NCBI GenBank assembly: GCA_033675265.1
Contig: JAUJYZ010000990.1
Location: forward strand, 186,001 to 250,000
Reading direction: 5' to 3'
DNA length: 64,000 nt
DNA from: Actinostola sp. cb2023
Lineage: Eukaryota > Cnidaria > Anthozoa > Actiniaria > Actinostolidae
A program made the translations under genes and the position numbers. The notes under the pieces were generated by a model. It was given only the letters and a program-made list of their open reading frames with translations, searched no databases and was not told the origin of the DNA. Below, piece after piece: positions 1 to 11,330 of the stretch (its first letter is position 1; every line of letters begins with the position of its first letter).

Positions 1-310
1 CGTTCCGTTTACTTATATCTATAAGCCAAACAAAATTAAATATGCTCACTCTTATCAGCCAAAACCGTTTCTTTTTTTATCCTCGGCCTTCCCCGAGCGT
101 TCCATTTGCTTAATTTTATAAGCCAAACAACTACTTTTCTTTTTTTATTAGTAGCTTCTAACGAGCATTAAATTTTGCTGAATCCTATCATCCAAACTGT
201 TTCTTTCTTTATCCTCGGCCTTCCCCGAGCGTTCCCTTTGGTTATTTCTATAAGCCAAACAAATACTCTTTATCATAGGCGTACCGAGCGTTCAATTACT
301 GAACTATCTC
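1..310. repeat. Minisatellite-like tandem repeat, about 3 diverged units
   Basis: Units of roughly 100-130 bp share the words CGTTCC..TTT, ATAAGCCAAACAA and CCTCGGCCTTCCCCGAG. They recur near 1, 105 and 225 and decay towards 310. No coding potential was seen. Confidence 0.6.
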
Positions 311-473
311 AGCCAACACTGAGTTACTTAAATTTTTTAATTATAAACTAAGAGTAAAACAGGACTCTTTTGAACTCTTGTAAACGCTGGATTAAATGAA
401 GACTCCCAACCACGTGGGATGCTTAACTTACTAAAAGAACGAACACAAATACAAAGTGGAAATTTAAATATAC

Positions 474-644
474 CTCTAGATTTTGCGGTTGTTGGGGCTG
501 TTCCTCCCTTACGTTCTGGTTGTTGTTCGCTGCCTCAACGTTGGGACTATTCTCGACTGCGTCAACTGCCTCTTGAGGCGGCTGTGGGACAGCTTCGTTA
601 GGTAAAACGACGACTGGAGCTGGTTGCTGCTCTTGTTCGGCCAT
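474..644 (-). CDS. Possible first exon of an unidentified minus-strand gene
   Basis: An ATG at 644 opens a Pro/Gln/Asn-rich reading frame (starts MAEQEQQPAPVVV) that ends at a good splice donor (CTAGAG|GTATAT on the minus strand, boundary at about 474). Reading on past the donor gives a hydrophobic run and a stop, which looks like intron. The composition is low-complexity and no family is recognised. It could be the start of a gene continuing left of the window, or the tail of the kinase gene at 752-1452. Function is unknown. Confidence 0.35.
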
Positions 645-751
645 GATACTAGTTCTGCTTCTACAAACGCCAAACTGTCACGGTGTGATAGTTCTCATCC
701 ATTATATAGCCTTAGTTACGCTTGGTTGCACTTTGAATAGTCTCTTAATGT

Positions 752-1452
752 TCAATCATCACATAAACCCATGAGTTTGCAAAACTCATTACATCCATGT
801 GCTTCTAAAAATGCATCAATACCAACAGTGGCACAATTGCCACAACAAAAATATACTTCATTAGTATCGAGGTCGACAAGGTCAGAAGTGGCAATTTCTG
901 GGTCGTAAATATTGTAATTTGACCCTTGTATGTCAAGAAGCATAAGCTTCTTCCCTGACAAGTGATAGGAGAAGTGCACCAAACACTGAGCTTTGGAATA
1001 GAGCTCCTTGCATTGACTGCCTGAATACTCTGGTGGTACCATACATTGGCCGTCGTTGTTGATGAACTTAGAGAATACCCCGGGAACATACTCTTCCACA
1101 GTTGCAGGTTGGTCATTATAACGTGTGAAAAAGCAGCGGTTGTATTCAAAACATTTCCCAAATTGAGAAGGAGCTTTTGACTTGAAGCTCTTCGCAAGTT
1201 GCCTGGCGACAGCATGCATTTGAACTTGTTTGCGGCAATGATTTTCTATAGGGGTGTTTAATACTTCTTCAATGGTTTTCATAGCCTTGCTATTATAGGT
1301 TTTCACAACCCATTGCGTCAATTGCTGGCGACCTTGTACAGGTGATGCATGGAAGGCATCTCTAAAAGCTCCAGAGGAGAATTTCTGATTATCTACAAGA
1401 AGTTCTTCTTCTGCTACATGGAACCACTTTTCAGATTGCACATCAAACTTCT
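752..1452 (-). CDS. Alpha-kinase (MHCK/EEF2K-type) catalytic domain protein, terminal exon
   Basis: The 229-residue frame carries alpha-kinase hallmarks: GAFRDAFHAS near the N-terminus (Gly-rich loop region), KTYN as a probable ATP-lysine strand, an EEYVPGVF segment, the catalytic LLDIQGSNYNIYDPEI block, and the C-terminal zinc-site signature HGCNEFCKLMGL that structures this fold. Family members are atypical Ser/Thr kinases. A splice acceptor just upstream (TTGAG|AAGTTTGATG, about 1452) suggests the ATG at 1441 is internal and the exon starts slightly earlier. It ends in a stop at 752. Upstream exons are not securely placed; the frame at 1600-1855 is a candidate. Cnidarians have many such kinases, so this may be a real host gene. 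No frame damage was seen. Confidence 0.8.
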
Positions 1453-1599
1453 CAAAAGTGAGAGTGACCTATGCATATTTATATAATTTATTAGTTTTTA
1501 GTCCATGATGAATGTATAAAGCTACTATGCAGAAAAGTCATCATTAAACCGTTATTATTATTATTATTATTATTAATATTATTGATATTAATAATATTA

Positions 1600-1855
1600 C
1601 TTTATTTTTGATTTGGGGCTTCACCAACTTGCCAGCTTTCAGTAAAGTATCTATTGATACTGAAGCTGGATAAGCAGTTACCATAGCTGCTATCGGCCCA
1701 GACTTTTTAGAGCACATGGCACTTGCGCTCTTTGCCTTTCCAAGAGCAGATCTGAATTGGCCACCGCAACCCTCTTCACTGGATTCTTCATCGTTACCAT
1801 TTGGCTCAACCGAGGGCTGATCTTCCTGCATCACCACAAACCTCACAAGATACAC
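1600..1855 (-). CDS. Acidic/serine-rich frame, candidate upstream exon of the alpha-kinase
   Basis: Minus-strand frame with an acidic stretch (NGNDEESSEEGCGG) followed by a Ser/Ala/Lys region. It is bounded on both sides by ATT/AAT microsatellites (about 1552-1600 and 1858-1890), so the outer parts of the long frame are artefacts. It lies 150 bp upstream of the alpha-kinase exon on the same strand, which is why I suggest a shared gene. No domain is recognised. Confidence 0.3.
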
Positions 1856-1857
1856 CC

Positions 1858-1888
<31 letters not shown>

Positions 1889-2050
1889 TTAATTCTTGAA
1901 AAAAGCGCATTACATATAAATCTCAATGCTCTTTACAAGTAAATAAGAAAAAATAATGTATTGATAAGCATGGTAATATTGTTTATAGAGGTCAAAATGT
2001 CTTGTAAAGCCAGCGATATAGCTATATTGAAAAATCCCTTGTTTTCTATT

Positions 2051-2220
2051 GTTTCATCATGTAATTTCAAAACTCATTGGACAAAAAAATGGTTATCATA
2101 GCTTGAGCTTGTTGAAATTAGTAAAAATGTGAAGTTTGGAAAAGATCACTTCACAATTAAATTGCGAAGATACGAATTTTCAAAAATCTATGAGTTTTGA
2201 AATTAAGTTACATGATAAAC
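2051..2220. repeat. Imperfect inverted repeat
   Basis: TTTCATCATGTAATTTC..AACTCAT near 2051-2080 is mirrored by ATGAGTTTTGAAATTAAG..CATGATAAA near 2190-2218. It is a small hairpin, possibly a MITE remnant. Confidence 0.4.
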
Positions 2221-2557
2221 CCTCGTTACTTTTAGTAATGCTCGCAGATCTTGCACAGATCATCATCATGTTTATCACAAAGTGTCACGTTAATAAAGTA
2301 GTCAATTAATTGTAATGATCTTAAAATAAGAAGCTCACCTTGTCTTTTCTGTGTGGGATTTGTGCAATGTTAGTGCACGAAGGCCCCTTGTTTGAAACCA
2401 GCACATCACATGTACTTGCTGGCAATTTTTTTTTTTTTTAAATGAGCCGCACAGGCTTTCTTGAGATTGAGTAAAGAAAATTCTTCAAATTCAAAATCCA
2501 CAAATTCCATCGGCCCATCGTTCTCATAGCAAAATCAAAATGAAATTGAAAATGAAA

Positions 2558-2790
2558 TGTTGTGATTTGATATTCAATGTCATTTTTATTTTTATTTTTT
2601 ACTAGTTTTTTATTATGTTTAAATTATTATTTTTTTTTAATGTTTTTTTTATTTTTCATTTTATTCTCAATTTATTTATTCTCAATTTTTATTTTTTTAT
2701 TTTATTTTTATATATTTTTCTACGTTTCATTTTATTTTCAATTTTTTGTATTTCAATTTTATTTTTCAATTTTATAAAAAAAATTATTTT
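2558..2790. repeat. T-rich low-complexity tract
   Basis: The tract is almost entirely TTTTATTT-like on the plus strand. The open frames through it (poly-F/L/I) are composition artefacts and not genes. Confidence 0.8.
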
Positions 2791-3189
2791 AATTTGATTG
2801 CATTCAATAATAGAAAAGATAGGGCCTAGATAACTTTCCTTTCCTTTATTATTAAATCCTTGGCTAAACATTCCAACAGTGTTTGTCAATAAATGGAAAT
2901 TGAAATTGAATTGTCCAATATTGTTTGTCAAACAATGTCGCAAGAGAATGATATTAGATGCTCTTCTAGCGTGAAGTCGGGCTTCTAAATGAAATGTAAC
3001 CTATTTGAATTAAATATAGATAATAGTGCGATTAAAACGAGCTCGATAGAACTTGCTTTCCTTGCAATTTCAGTACTGCGATTTCACAAACTCAGCGAAT
3101 CATGAATGACAATGACATAGCTTATTTGTTACCATAAATATATCCATACAAATACAAATACCGTATACATTAAGCAATTATTGGACGAG

Positions 3190-3332
3190 GTTGAGCAAAA
3201 TATCGTGATAGGTGATGATTTTCACCATACGCTGTTTTCCTAATGACGAGGGCTGTTTCGTAGTGTGTTTTCGCTTCATCGTATTGTCCCAGTTCATAGA
3301 AAGTACTACCAAGGTTGTTCAGTGTTGTAGCT
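3190..3332 (-). pseudogene. TPR-repeat coding fragment, downstream half, cut by transposon insertion
   Basis: The minus strand encodes classic tetratricopeptide units (TTLNNLGSTFYELGQYDEAK.., YETALVIRKTAYGENH). The frame stops being interpretable below about 3190. Its upstream continuation lies 15.4 kb away at 18757-18880 (..KTAYGESHPLIATT), on the far side of the foldback element. The two halves join in frame if one copy of the 9-bp duplication GTTGTAGCT is removed. TPR proteins are protein-interaction scaffolds and are hugely expanded in cnidarians. This copy is broken. Confidence 0.85.
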
Positions 3333-3533
3333 ACTAATTGGAAGTTGGTTACCGGTTACCGGTTACCGATTCCAAAAATCCAGTTACCGGTTACCGATTT
3401 TTTTATTTTTGTAATTATGTCTGTTGTAGCCTGAATTCTATCGATCAGGATATAAATATATGGTTATTAATGGCATTATTTTTTCCGACTTTCCTCGGAC
3501 GTTTTTGTAACAATACTCGAGAATTTAAGTCAC

Positions 3534-5560
3534 TATAACTTCATCAATATTTATTCAATATTCACAAACCTTTGTCACCCGATGGGTGACTAGGTGTGCC
3601 ACCCATCGCAAGTGCAGGTGTTGCCATCGCAACCTGAATAGCTGAGTAACCTGGCAATCACATGACTAAAACTACCAACTCATAACTATATATAAGTCGT
3701 TATAACTTTATCAATATTTATTCAATATTCACAAAACTTTGTCACCCAATAGGTGAATAGGTGTACCACCCATCGCAAGTGCCCGTGTTGCCATCGCAAC
3801 CTGAATAGCTGAGTAACCTGGCAATCATATGACTAAAACTTTACATAAGTCGTTATAACTTTATCAATATTTATTCAATATTCACAAAACATTGTCACCC
3901 GATAGGTGACTAGGTGTGCCACCCATCGCAAGTGCCGGTGTTGCCATCGCAACCTGAATAGCTGAGTAACCTGGCAATCACATGACTAAAACTACCAACT
4001 CATGACTATATATAAGTCGTTATAACTTTATCAATATTTATTCAATATTCACAAAACTTTGTCACCCGATAGGTGACTAGGTGTGCCACCCATCGCAAGT
4101 GCCCGTGTTGCCATCGCAACCTGAATAGCTGAGTAACCTGGCAATCACATGACTAAAACTTCAAGTCGAACGGCTTTATATAAGTCGTTATAACTTTATC
4201 AATATTTATTCAATATTCACAGAACATTGTCACCCGATAGGTGACTAGGTGTGCCACCCATCGCAAGTGCAGGTGTTGCCATCGCAACCTGAATAGCTGA
4301 GTAACCTGGCAATCACATGACTAAAACTACCAACTCATGACTATATATAAGTCGTTATAACTTTATCAATATTTATTCAATATTCACAAAACTTTGTCAC
4401 CCGATAGGTGACTAGGTGTACCACCCATCGCAAGTGCCCGTGTTGCCATCGCAACCTGAATAGCTGAGTAACCTGGCAATCATATGACTAAAACTTTACA
4501 TAAGTCGTTATAACTTTATCAATATTTATTCAATATTCACAGAACATTGTCACCCGATAGGTGACTAGGTGTGCCACCCATCGCAAGTGCCCGTGTTGCC
4601 ATCGCAACCTGAATAGCTGAGTAACCTGGCAATCATATGACTAAAACTTTACATAAGTCGTTATAACTTTATCAATATTTATTCAATATTCACAAAACAT
4701 TGTCACCCGATAGGTGACTAGGTGTGCCACCCATCGCAAGTGCCGGTGTTGCCATCGCAACCTGAATAGCTGAGTAACCTGGCAATCATATGACTAAAAC
4801 TTTACATAAGTCGTTATAACTTTATCAATGTTTATTCAATATTCACAAAACATTGTCACCCGATAGGTGACTAGGTGTGCCACCCATCGCAAGTGCCGGT
4901 GTTGCCATCGCAACCTGAATAGCTGAGTAACCTGGCAATCACATGACTAAAACTACCAACTCATGACTATATATAAGTCGTTATAACTTTATCAATATTT
5001 ATTCAATATTCACAAAACTTTGTCACCCGATAGGTGACTAGGTGTGCCACCCATCGCAAGTGCCCGTGTTGCCATCGCAACCTGAATAGCTGAGTAACCT
5101 GGCAATCACATGACTAAAACTTCAAGTCGAACGGCTTTATATAAGTCGTTATAACTTTATCAATATTTATTCAATATTCACAGAACATTGTCACCCGATA
5201 GGTGACTAGGTGTGCCACCCATCGCAAGTGCAGGTGTTGCCATCGCAACCTGAATAGCTGAGTAACCTGGCAATCACATGACTAAAACTACCAACTCATG
5301 ACTATATATAAGTCGTTATAACTTTATCAATATTTATTCAATATTCACAAAACTTTGTCACCCGATAGGTGACTAGGTGTACCACCCATCGCAAGTGTAG
5401 GTGTTGCCATCGCAACCTGAATAGCTGAGTAACCTGGCAATCATATGACTAAAACTTTACATAAGTCGTTATAACTTTATCAATATTTATTCAATATTCA
5501 CAGAACATTGTCACCCGATGGGTGACTCGGTTTTCCACCCAATCATTTCACGTTTGTCTG
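3534..5560 (+). repeat. Left-arm tandem array of the foldback transposon
   Basis: There are about 12 copies of a ~153-168-bp unit: GTCGTTATAACTTTATCAAT.., TCACCCGATAGGTGACTAGG.., CCATCGCAAGTG.., GAATAGCTGAGTAACCTGG... Units differ mainly in a spacer of three kinds (TTTACAT, ACCAACTCATGACTATAT, TTCAAGTCGAACGGCTTTAT). Each unit contains small palindromes (TCACCCGATAGGTGA; TTGCCATCGCAA). The order of spacer types repeats along the array, as expected for growth by unequal exchange of multi-unit blocks. Confidence 0.95.
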
Positions 5561-5718
5561 CAGACCCAAACTAGTAACAGTTATTCAATGTTGAAAAAAC
5601 ATTGTCACCCGATAAACAAGTAAAGCAGCAAGCAAGCAACTAATACTGATGTCAAACTTGGCTGCTAGTTATCGAAACCCAAAAAGAGTCGGAAAGCAAA
5701 GAAAATGATTCTAATATC

Positions 5719-6507
5719 CTAGATTTTCTTGACAATTTTCCTTGGATTCTTTGCCTTTCTACGGGACGTCTTTTCACCCGTGTTCTTTTGCTTTAGGTCG
5801 GTGTCTTTGACTATGGTGGTTAGAGAATTGAAATACAGTGAGTGTCCGTCCTGGGTTCCAAATATGTTTAACACGGCTGTATTATAAGATACATCTTCCT
5901 CCTTCATAGCATATTGGATCAGCAATTCCGGAAGGAGAACCGAGGAAATCATTTCACCCTTTGATCTTATTCCATGCATATTCTTGAATTCATATTCTCT
6001 AGTGCATACTCCGAAAAGACCGCGCTCTTTTACGGGAATCGTGATGACGAACTGCTGTAACAAATTATTATGTAGCAAGAAGATCTTACTCTTGAAATAT
6101 CGCTCCATAGCAATATTCTCCGCGATCATTATTTCCCTGAATTCTGACCGTGAAAGAACCACTGATGCTTGTAGTCTTTCGTTGTCAGAAACATCTGGAA
6201 TGGATTGAAGGTGTGGCATTTGGTTTTTGACGAACTCCTCGATTTCTGGGTCAATACGCTCAAGGTCGTCATCTGTATCTAAATCGCTATCTTCTCTCAC
6301 GGGACTTGTGTCTGAATCTATAAGATTAATTAAAATCCACATTATTGGAATAGTGAGACATTTGCAATATGTGTTCCTCTCCTACATGTTGAAAACCAGT
6401 GATTGATCATGGATTATGTTACCTTTTGTTGCGATGTCTTCCTTTTCGATACAACTACGATTGCCTTCTCCGCCTTTCTCTTCTTCCATTTCACTATCAT
6501 CTGATCC
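5719..6507 (-). CDS. C-terminal exons of the foldback-element gene, unknown domain
   Basis: Two exons are visible: about 6424-6507 (acidic, SDDSEMEEEKGGEGN) and about 5719-6326 after an acceptor at TTATAG|ATTCAGACAC. The latter begins acidic (DSDLDTDDDLERIDPEIEEF), has a ~130-residue globular middle, and ends in a basic tail (SRRKAKNPRKIVKKI) that could be a nuclear signal. It lies downstream of the Ulp1 exons on the same strand, so it is most simply the end of the same gene. A separate short gene cannot be excluded. No family is recognised. Confidence 0.5.
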
Positions 6508-7154
6508 TAAAATGATTGTATTAACAAGATCCGTCATTTGAAACAGCCGAGTCTAGTGTCTGTCGTTCAGGTGCTGCAATGTTTGCATTATTGCGAAATG
6601 CAAAATATACTAATTTACTTCATTTTAAAACTACCTCTTTTAAGGGAATTGATGATTTTCGGCCCGTTGAATGTACAATTTTCTTTCCTGAAAAAGCGTA
6701 AAATCTTTAGTTTAGCAATGTTACCAATAATAATAAACTGTTTTAATCAGTCTAGGAATTGCTAAAATCAGGAGTTCTGAAAGCCCATTTTATTTACTTA
6801 CAAGAGTTGGCTTTCAATAAGTTCATAAGCCATTTGTTTCCGTAGCAACTTTACATCGGCCTAAAATGAAGATCATTTAATCTATTAAAGGTAAAAATGA
6901 AACTTTATCTGCGTCAAATATTTTAATACACTGATTGATTTTCTGGTGGTTTCAGTGTTAAGTAACAAGTCAAGAACACAAAAAAGGGGGAGAAGCTCAC
7001 CTCCTTGAATTGCATGCCATCTCCTCTAAGAATGCATAAAACATACTGCAAGTGTAATTAAACATGTACAAAATGAAAGACCAGTCCATGTAGATAGCAT
7101 TCACTAGATATTCAGTTGAACATTATTCAGTCCAACTGTGAAGGTAGCACTCAC

Positions 7155-7907
7155 CAGACAAATGAATACGCCACAATCATTACTGTTTGTTTGCATAGGG
7201 AGATTGAAGCCATCCTGTAAATATATATTAGTTATAAAAACTTAGAACAGTAGTACTAGTAGTTGACGGTTTTATTGCAAGACTCACTTGTGATACTTGT
7301 ATATCCCACGTTTCGCAACTGGCTTCTCGCATCAAAGAATCTAACAGAGCCCTGTCGTTTACAAAATAATTACCCAGAGAGAGTAAGAAGCTGCTAGATA
7401 CATTGACGCAATTATGTGGCCTTAGTAGCATGGCCACGTTAATATGAAATGAACATATAACGACTGCCTTACTTTGCCACACGAATCGATTCCAAACCTC
7501 TAGCTGCGACACCAATTGGATCAAAGTACAATAATTGTTTGTCGCTCTTATTGACAATCTAAAAGATAAAATAATTAATTAATCATGGCAAATTAAAGAG
7601 GCTTGCACTACTGTGTTATTACTCACCAGTAAGCACCAATGAATGTTGTTTTCATTGACCGGTATGAAAATGAAATCTTTCTGGTTCAGTTTGTCCTGTA
7701 ATCATATGCACAGAGAAGATCGTTTACATGGATGGTTATAACAACCGTTAGGAATTGCTAATTACAAGAAATACCTTTATCAATTGTCTGGTTATCCGTT
7801 TTCGTGTCGACTGGGAATTGGCAGTTATGAAGGACTGAAACTTGTCGCTATGAAGCATTCCCACTGTGTGTGATCCCTGGAAGTCATGAAATATGGAGTT
7901 CACATAC
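7155..7907 (-). CDS. Ulp1/SENP-type (C48) cysteine protease module of the foldback element
   Basis: Five phase-compatible exons were found on the minus strand: about 7775-7907, 7627-7695, 7473-7558, 7288-7351 and 7155-7214. The catalytic set of a SUMO/Ub-like protease is complete: His in FIPVNENNIHWCLL (7627-7695), Asp in LLYFDPIG (7473-7558), and the oxyanion Gln plus nucleophile Cys in PMQTNSNDCGVFICL (7155-7214). Every exon has GT/AG ends and the phases add up (23 codons; 28 codons plus 2 nt; 22 codons after joining; 20 codons). Ulp1 proteases remove SUMO-like modifiers and are known passengers in plant MULEs. Here the module follows a USP module on the same strand. It is probably nuclear. 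Catalytic residues appear intact, which points to purifying selection until recently. Confidence 0.85.
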
Positions 7908-8051
7908 TTGAAATAATAGATGTTTGTTTTGGTGTTTTTTTTTTTTTGTGTACGCAAATCTGCAGTGCAAAGTACTAATGTTGAGTCAACACGTGCTTAT
8001 AAATGCCAGTGGTTTCTAGTTTCCTAGGATGCCAGTGTGTAGTTTCCCCCT

Positions 8052-8497
8052 TTAAAGTGCCTATGAAATGAAAATGTCGATCCTTGTTAACGCGTTTTAT
8101 TGTACATTACTGTTGTTTGGTCTTTCTCTGAACATTTGCTGTATTTAAACATCGACTTTGAGCATGCGAACATTTTATTTTCGCGGTTCGAAAATTATCA
8201 TTTTCAACCAAAATGTGCGACAGGAGACTGGGCTCTTGACAATGGCTCGGTGATGTTAAGAGGTTTGCATGCCTTTGTTTGCACAACTCTTGACGTCACA
8301 TTTCTATAGTTTGACCGAGCGGGAATTGTCGCACTTTGAAACCCAAAATGTCCAACTTCGTGCGCGAAATAAAAAATGTTCCCGTAGCTCAATTCACTAC
8401 TTGTTATTAATGTCATGTAAACAAGCAAATAGTAAACTTCGTCGTAGTAGCAAATAAAAACGGGGTCTGTTTTTTCATTTCATAGGCACTTTAAGGT
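8052..8497. mobile_element. MITE-like inverted-repeat element in an intron
   Basis: CTTTAAAGTGCCTATGAAAT at the left end is mirrored by ATTTCATAGGCACTTTAAGG at the right end, about 445 bp apart. It lies between the USP and Ulp1 exons of the foldback gene. It is non-coding; the short ORFs across it have no support. Confidence 0.75.
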
Positions 8498-8782
8498 TTT
8501 GCAGTTGCAGACTGTTTTGTTTTCTGTTTATTATGTTATTACGTCATCAACATACCTCTTGAATACCATAGGCCTCTATAATGAGTTGTATATATCTATT
8601 AATAGCCTGCAAGATACATATAAAGAAGCGTACTCGTATATTAAATGCCTTTAGGATTAAAATACTGAACTTTGTTCCTTATATAGGTAAACAGGTTTTA
8701 TGGCGCGGAATTGTATCGGGAAAACGTTACGTAAATTATTTGAATTTGTTGTCGATGGTAATGTATCTTCATGAAAACATAC

Positions 8783-11238
8783 AAATGACGTGAGCTTTCC
8801 ATCTCCTTCGTCTCCAGTGCACCTTCGAATGTCTTCTAGAGACAAGTGTTTGATCAAGGCGCCATCCTTTCCGATAAGGTTCGTTTCCTTGGGTTGCTTA
8901 CTCGATGCCACACATGTTATCTGATAAAATAAAGCAATTATCCGTGATATGTTGAAAGAAATAACTATAACAATCAATAATTTGAAATAAGATTGCCAAC
9001 CTTATTTTTTTCAAGTTCAGTGAGATGGTAGAGAGGTAACGATCGCTGATAAATAGATAAACATTAAACATAAGATGTTTGTGAAGATTAAGTTCCACAA
9101 CTGACACTTTAATCAATCATGTACAGGAATACAAATACTGGTTTCTACTGTAAATTATTGTAATTCACCCCATATACCTCATTATCACCGTGGGTTTCGG
9201 CTTTGTTTCGTAACTCCATTTCGTCTGTAACTTTAGTTTCAAGATGATAGAACAGCACATAAAGGTTTTCCTTTTGTAAAATGGAGTAAAAAGGGACGGA
9301 ATATGTTAAAACTAAAAATCAATGTAGGATTGATAACGTACGCGTAAACAACATGCATGGTAAATCTGTATACCTGTACAAACGTGGAACTAATGACGTC
9401 TGGATGGCAAACCATCACCTTTGTGTCATTGCACTGTAGCACCGTCCCATCTTGTACTATAAAAGCCAAATCTACGAAATGTGGATATCATAAGTGTATT
9501 TGTGTCTCCTTAGAAATCGCTACATGTTACATTTTCACAAGTGTGCAATGTTTTTGAACCGCAAAATTAAGTTTTAAAAGTACTTACAGTGTCCTGACTG
9601 GGGGGATTCACCGAGGTGCACCTGTCATGATAACATAATAAATTAAAGTTACAAAATCAAATGGAAAGAAAGAATGAAAGAAAGAATGAGAAAGAAGGAA
9701 AGGAAGGAAAATAAAAGCACAAACAAACGAAACAGAAAGGAAACAGGCAAGGGTTTTTCCGAATATGAGAAAAAGACACTTACAACCAATGCTGTCAGCT
9801 TAAAGTGAGGCCCAGCAGTTGCCAAATTCGGATGCAATAATGGTTTAGTTGCAGAAACGTCTAGGTACCTGTAAAATATATACGAAAGCCGCAAGTTACT
9901 TTAATTTGTTCGTGCGCAAGCCATGTTATAACATCAGTATATGGACAGGTGGTCATTTGCTAGAAATTAAAACTAACTTAAACAACAATCGGTAAGAAAT
10001 TAATTAATTTATTAAACTAATGGACCTTTCAGGTAATACTGCGAGTTTATTCTTCTTTGAACTCCCATTCAACCAACGGAATCTTCCAACGGAGAGAACA
10101 AGTACATTCGGCGGGAGCAAAGACATTTTCCTTTCCACGCGGTGTGTTTTTTCACTCATGCAGGTAGACGAGGGGCAAAATCTGTGTAACGCAAAAATAT
10201 CTCCATGGGTATAATATACATACAGTGAATGCCAGGTTGTATATATGTGTTTTGCTTCGTTGGGAATTTTATGACATAATTTGATGCGTCTTTGATGCAC
10301 AATCCGATTAACCCACGTGCAAGTTCCATATCCGGGCATACTTACGAAGAGAAGCTACCATTAAAGGCCGAGGAAAGAATTTCTGTCAGTGCAACGTTTT
10401 TAGATGTCTCGCCATCACAGGGTAGTGGAACTGGATAGACGGAAAAATATTCTTTGCTCTTGACCTCCTGTTAAATTAAAGTAATATGGTAGTAATAGCG
10501 TCTTCTTTACAGTATAAGAGCACAGCTAGCACACGAATTTGTAAAGAGCACTAAAACATCATCTCACTTTGGCACAGGAAGTACAAATACTTGACACATT
10601 AAGTTGTCCTCGAATGAAATCCAGCGGTTCACCCCAAACCTGTAGAGAGACAAGATCAGTGCGTTTTGAAAAGCTTGTGTTTATCTTTAGCATCGATGTT
10701 TTATAATGTCTTTATGAAATAACTTACTGGATGGCAGAAGTGTTCTGCAAGTTTGATGAGGCATTCGCTAGCATCTTGCTGTTGTAAAGCAGATAAACGG
10801 AGGATCTTTGTCACTGCTAACTGCATGAATAATAATAAAACATAATAAACCGTCATTCAATGTTCACATTAGTGATACCCTCAATCAATTATGCATGCTT
10901 GTATGTCAGTACTTACTGCCACATATTTATTATTCATTGGTCTGCTGCTTCCCGATTTCAAGGAAGAAACTGCTGCGCAAATGCTCTTTTGGCAGTCATC
11001 CATGTTCTTCTTGTCATTTTCACTTAAATCTGAAAATAAATGACCTTTTTAGTCACCCTATACAACTATTATATTAAAAATTAATATTTTTATTGTTGAC
11101 CTTGTGATCATAAAGGAGATACTTACTGTGGCAAAAGTTTTCAAAGGGTGTGTTTAAGAGGCACTGCAGAAGAGCATTCAGCCAGCATGTACTCTTATTA
11201 TAGTTGGCTAACCCACGAACAACATTGTAGCGAGGACG
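8783..11238 (-). CDS. Ubiquitin-specific protease (USP, C19) module of the foldback element
   Basis: Minus-strand exons with GT/AG ends and continuous phase: 11127-11238, 10917-11029, 10728-10820, 10568-10639, 10346-10467, 9784-9868, 9588-9621 and about 9374-9456, then probably about 9178-9230 and 8783-8920. The Cys box is GLANYNKSTCWLNALLQCLL. The family's QQDA motif is QQQDASECLIKL. A CxxC knuckle follows (SSICTSCAK). The His box is KLTALV|VHLGESPQSGH, split by an intron, then a C-N-D-T-K-V strand. This order matches the USP fold, which cleaves ubiquitin conjugates. The usual Tyr after SGH is Leu here if the splice is right. The first exon joins the transposase ORF at a perfect phase-0 junction, so it may be part of a transposase polyprotein. 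No frame damage was seen in the core exons. Confidence 0.85.
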
Positions 11239-11330
11239 CTAAAAAAAAAAAAATGACTACTAGTCATGCAACACAGTCGCAAAAACAGACGTTACTGATA
11301 TCATCAAAGCTTTACAGGCCCATTACCTAC

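Noticed and set aside
2577..2797. Hydrophobic plus-strand ORFs resembling membrane proteins
   Set aside because: Composition artefact of a TTTTATTT tract.
3534..5560. Regularly spaced repeats that could suggest a CRISPR array or centromeric satellite
   Set aside because: Units are ~155-168 bp with near-identical spacers, occur inverted at the other end of the element, and sit in an intron-bearing genome. They are transposon arms.
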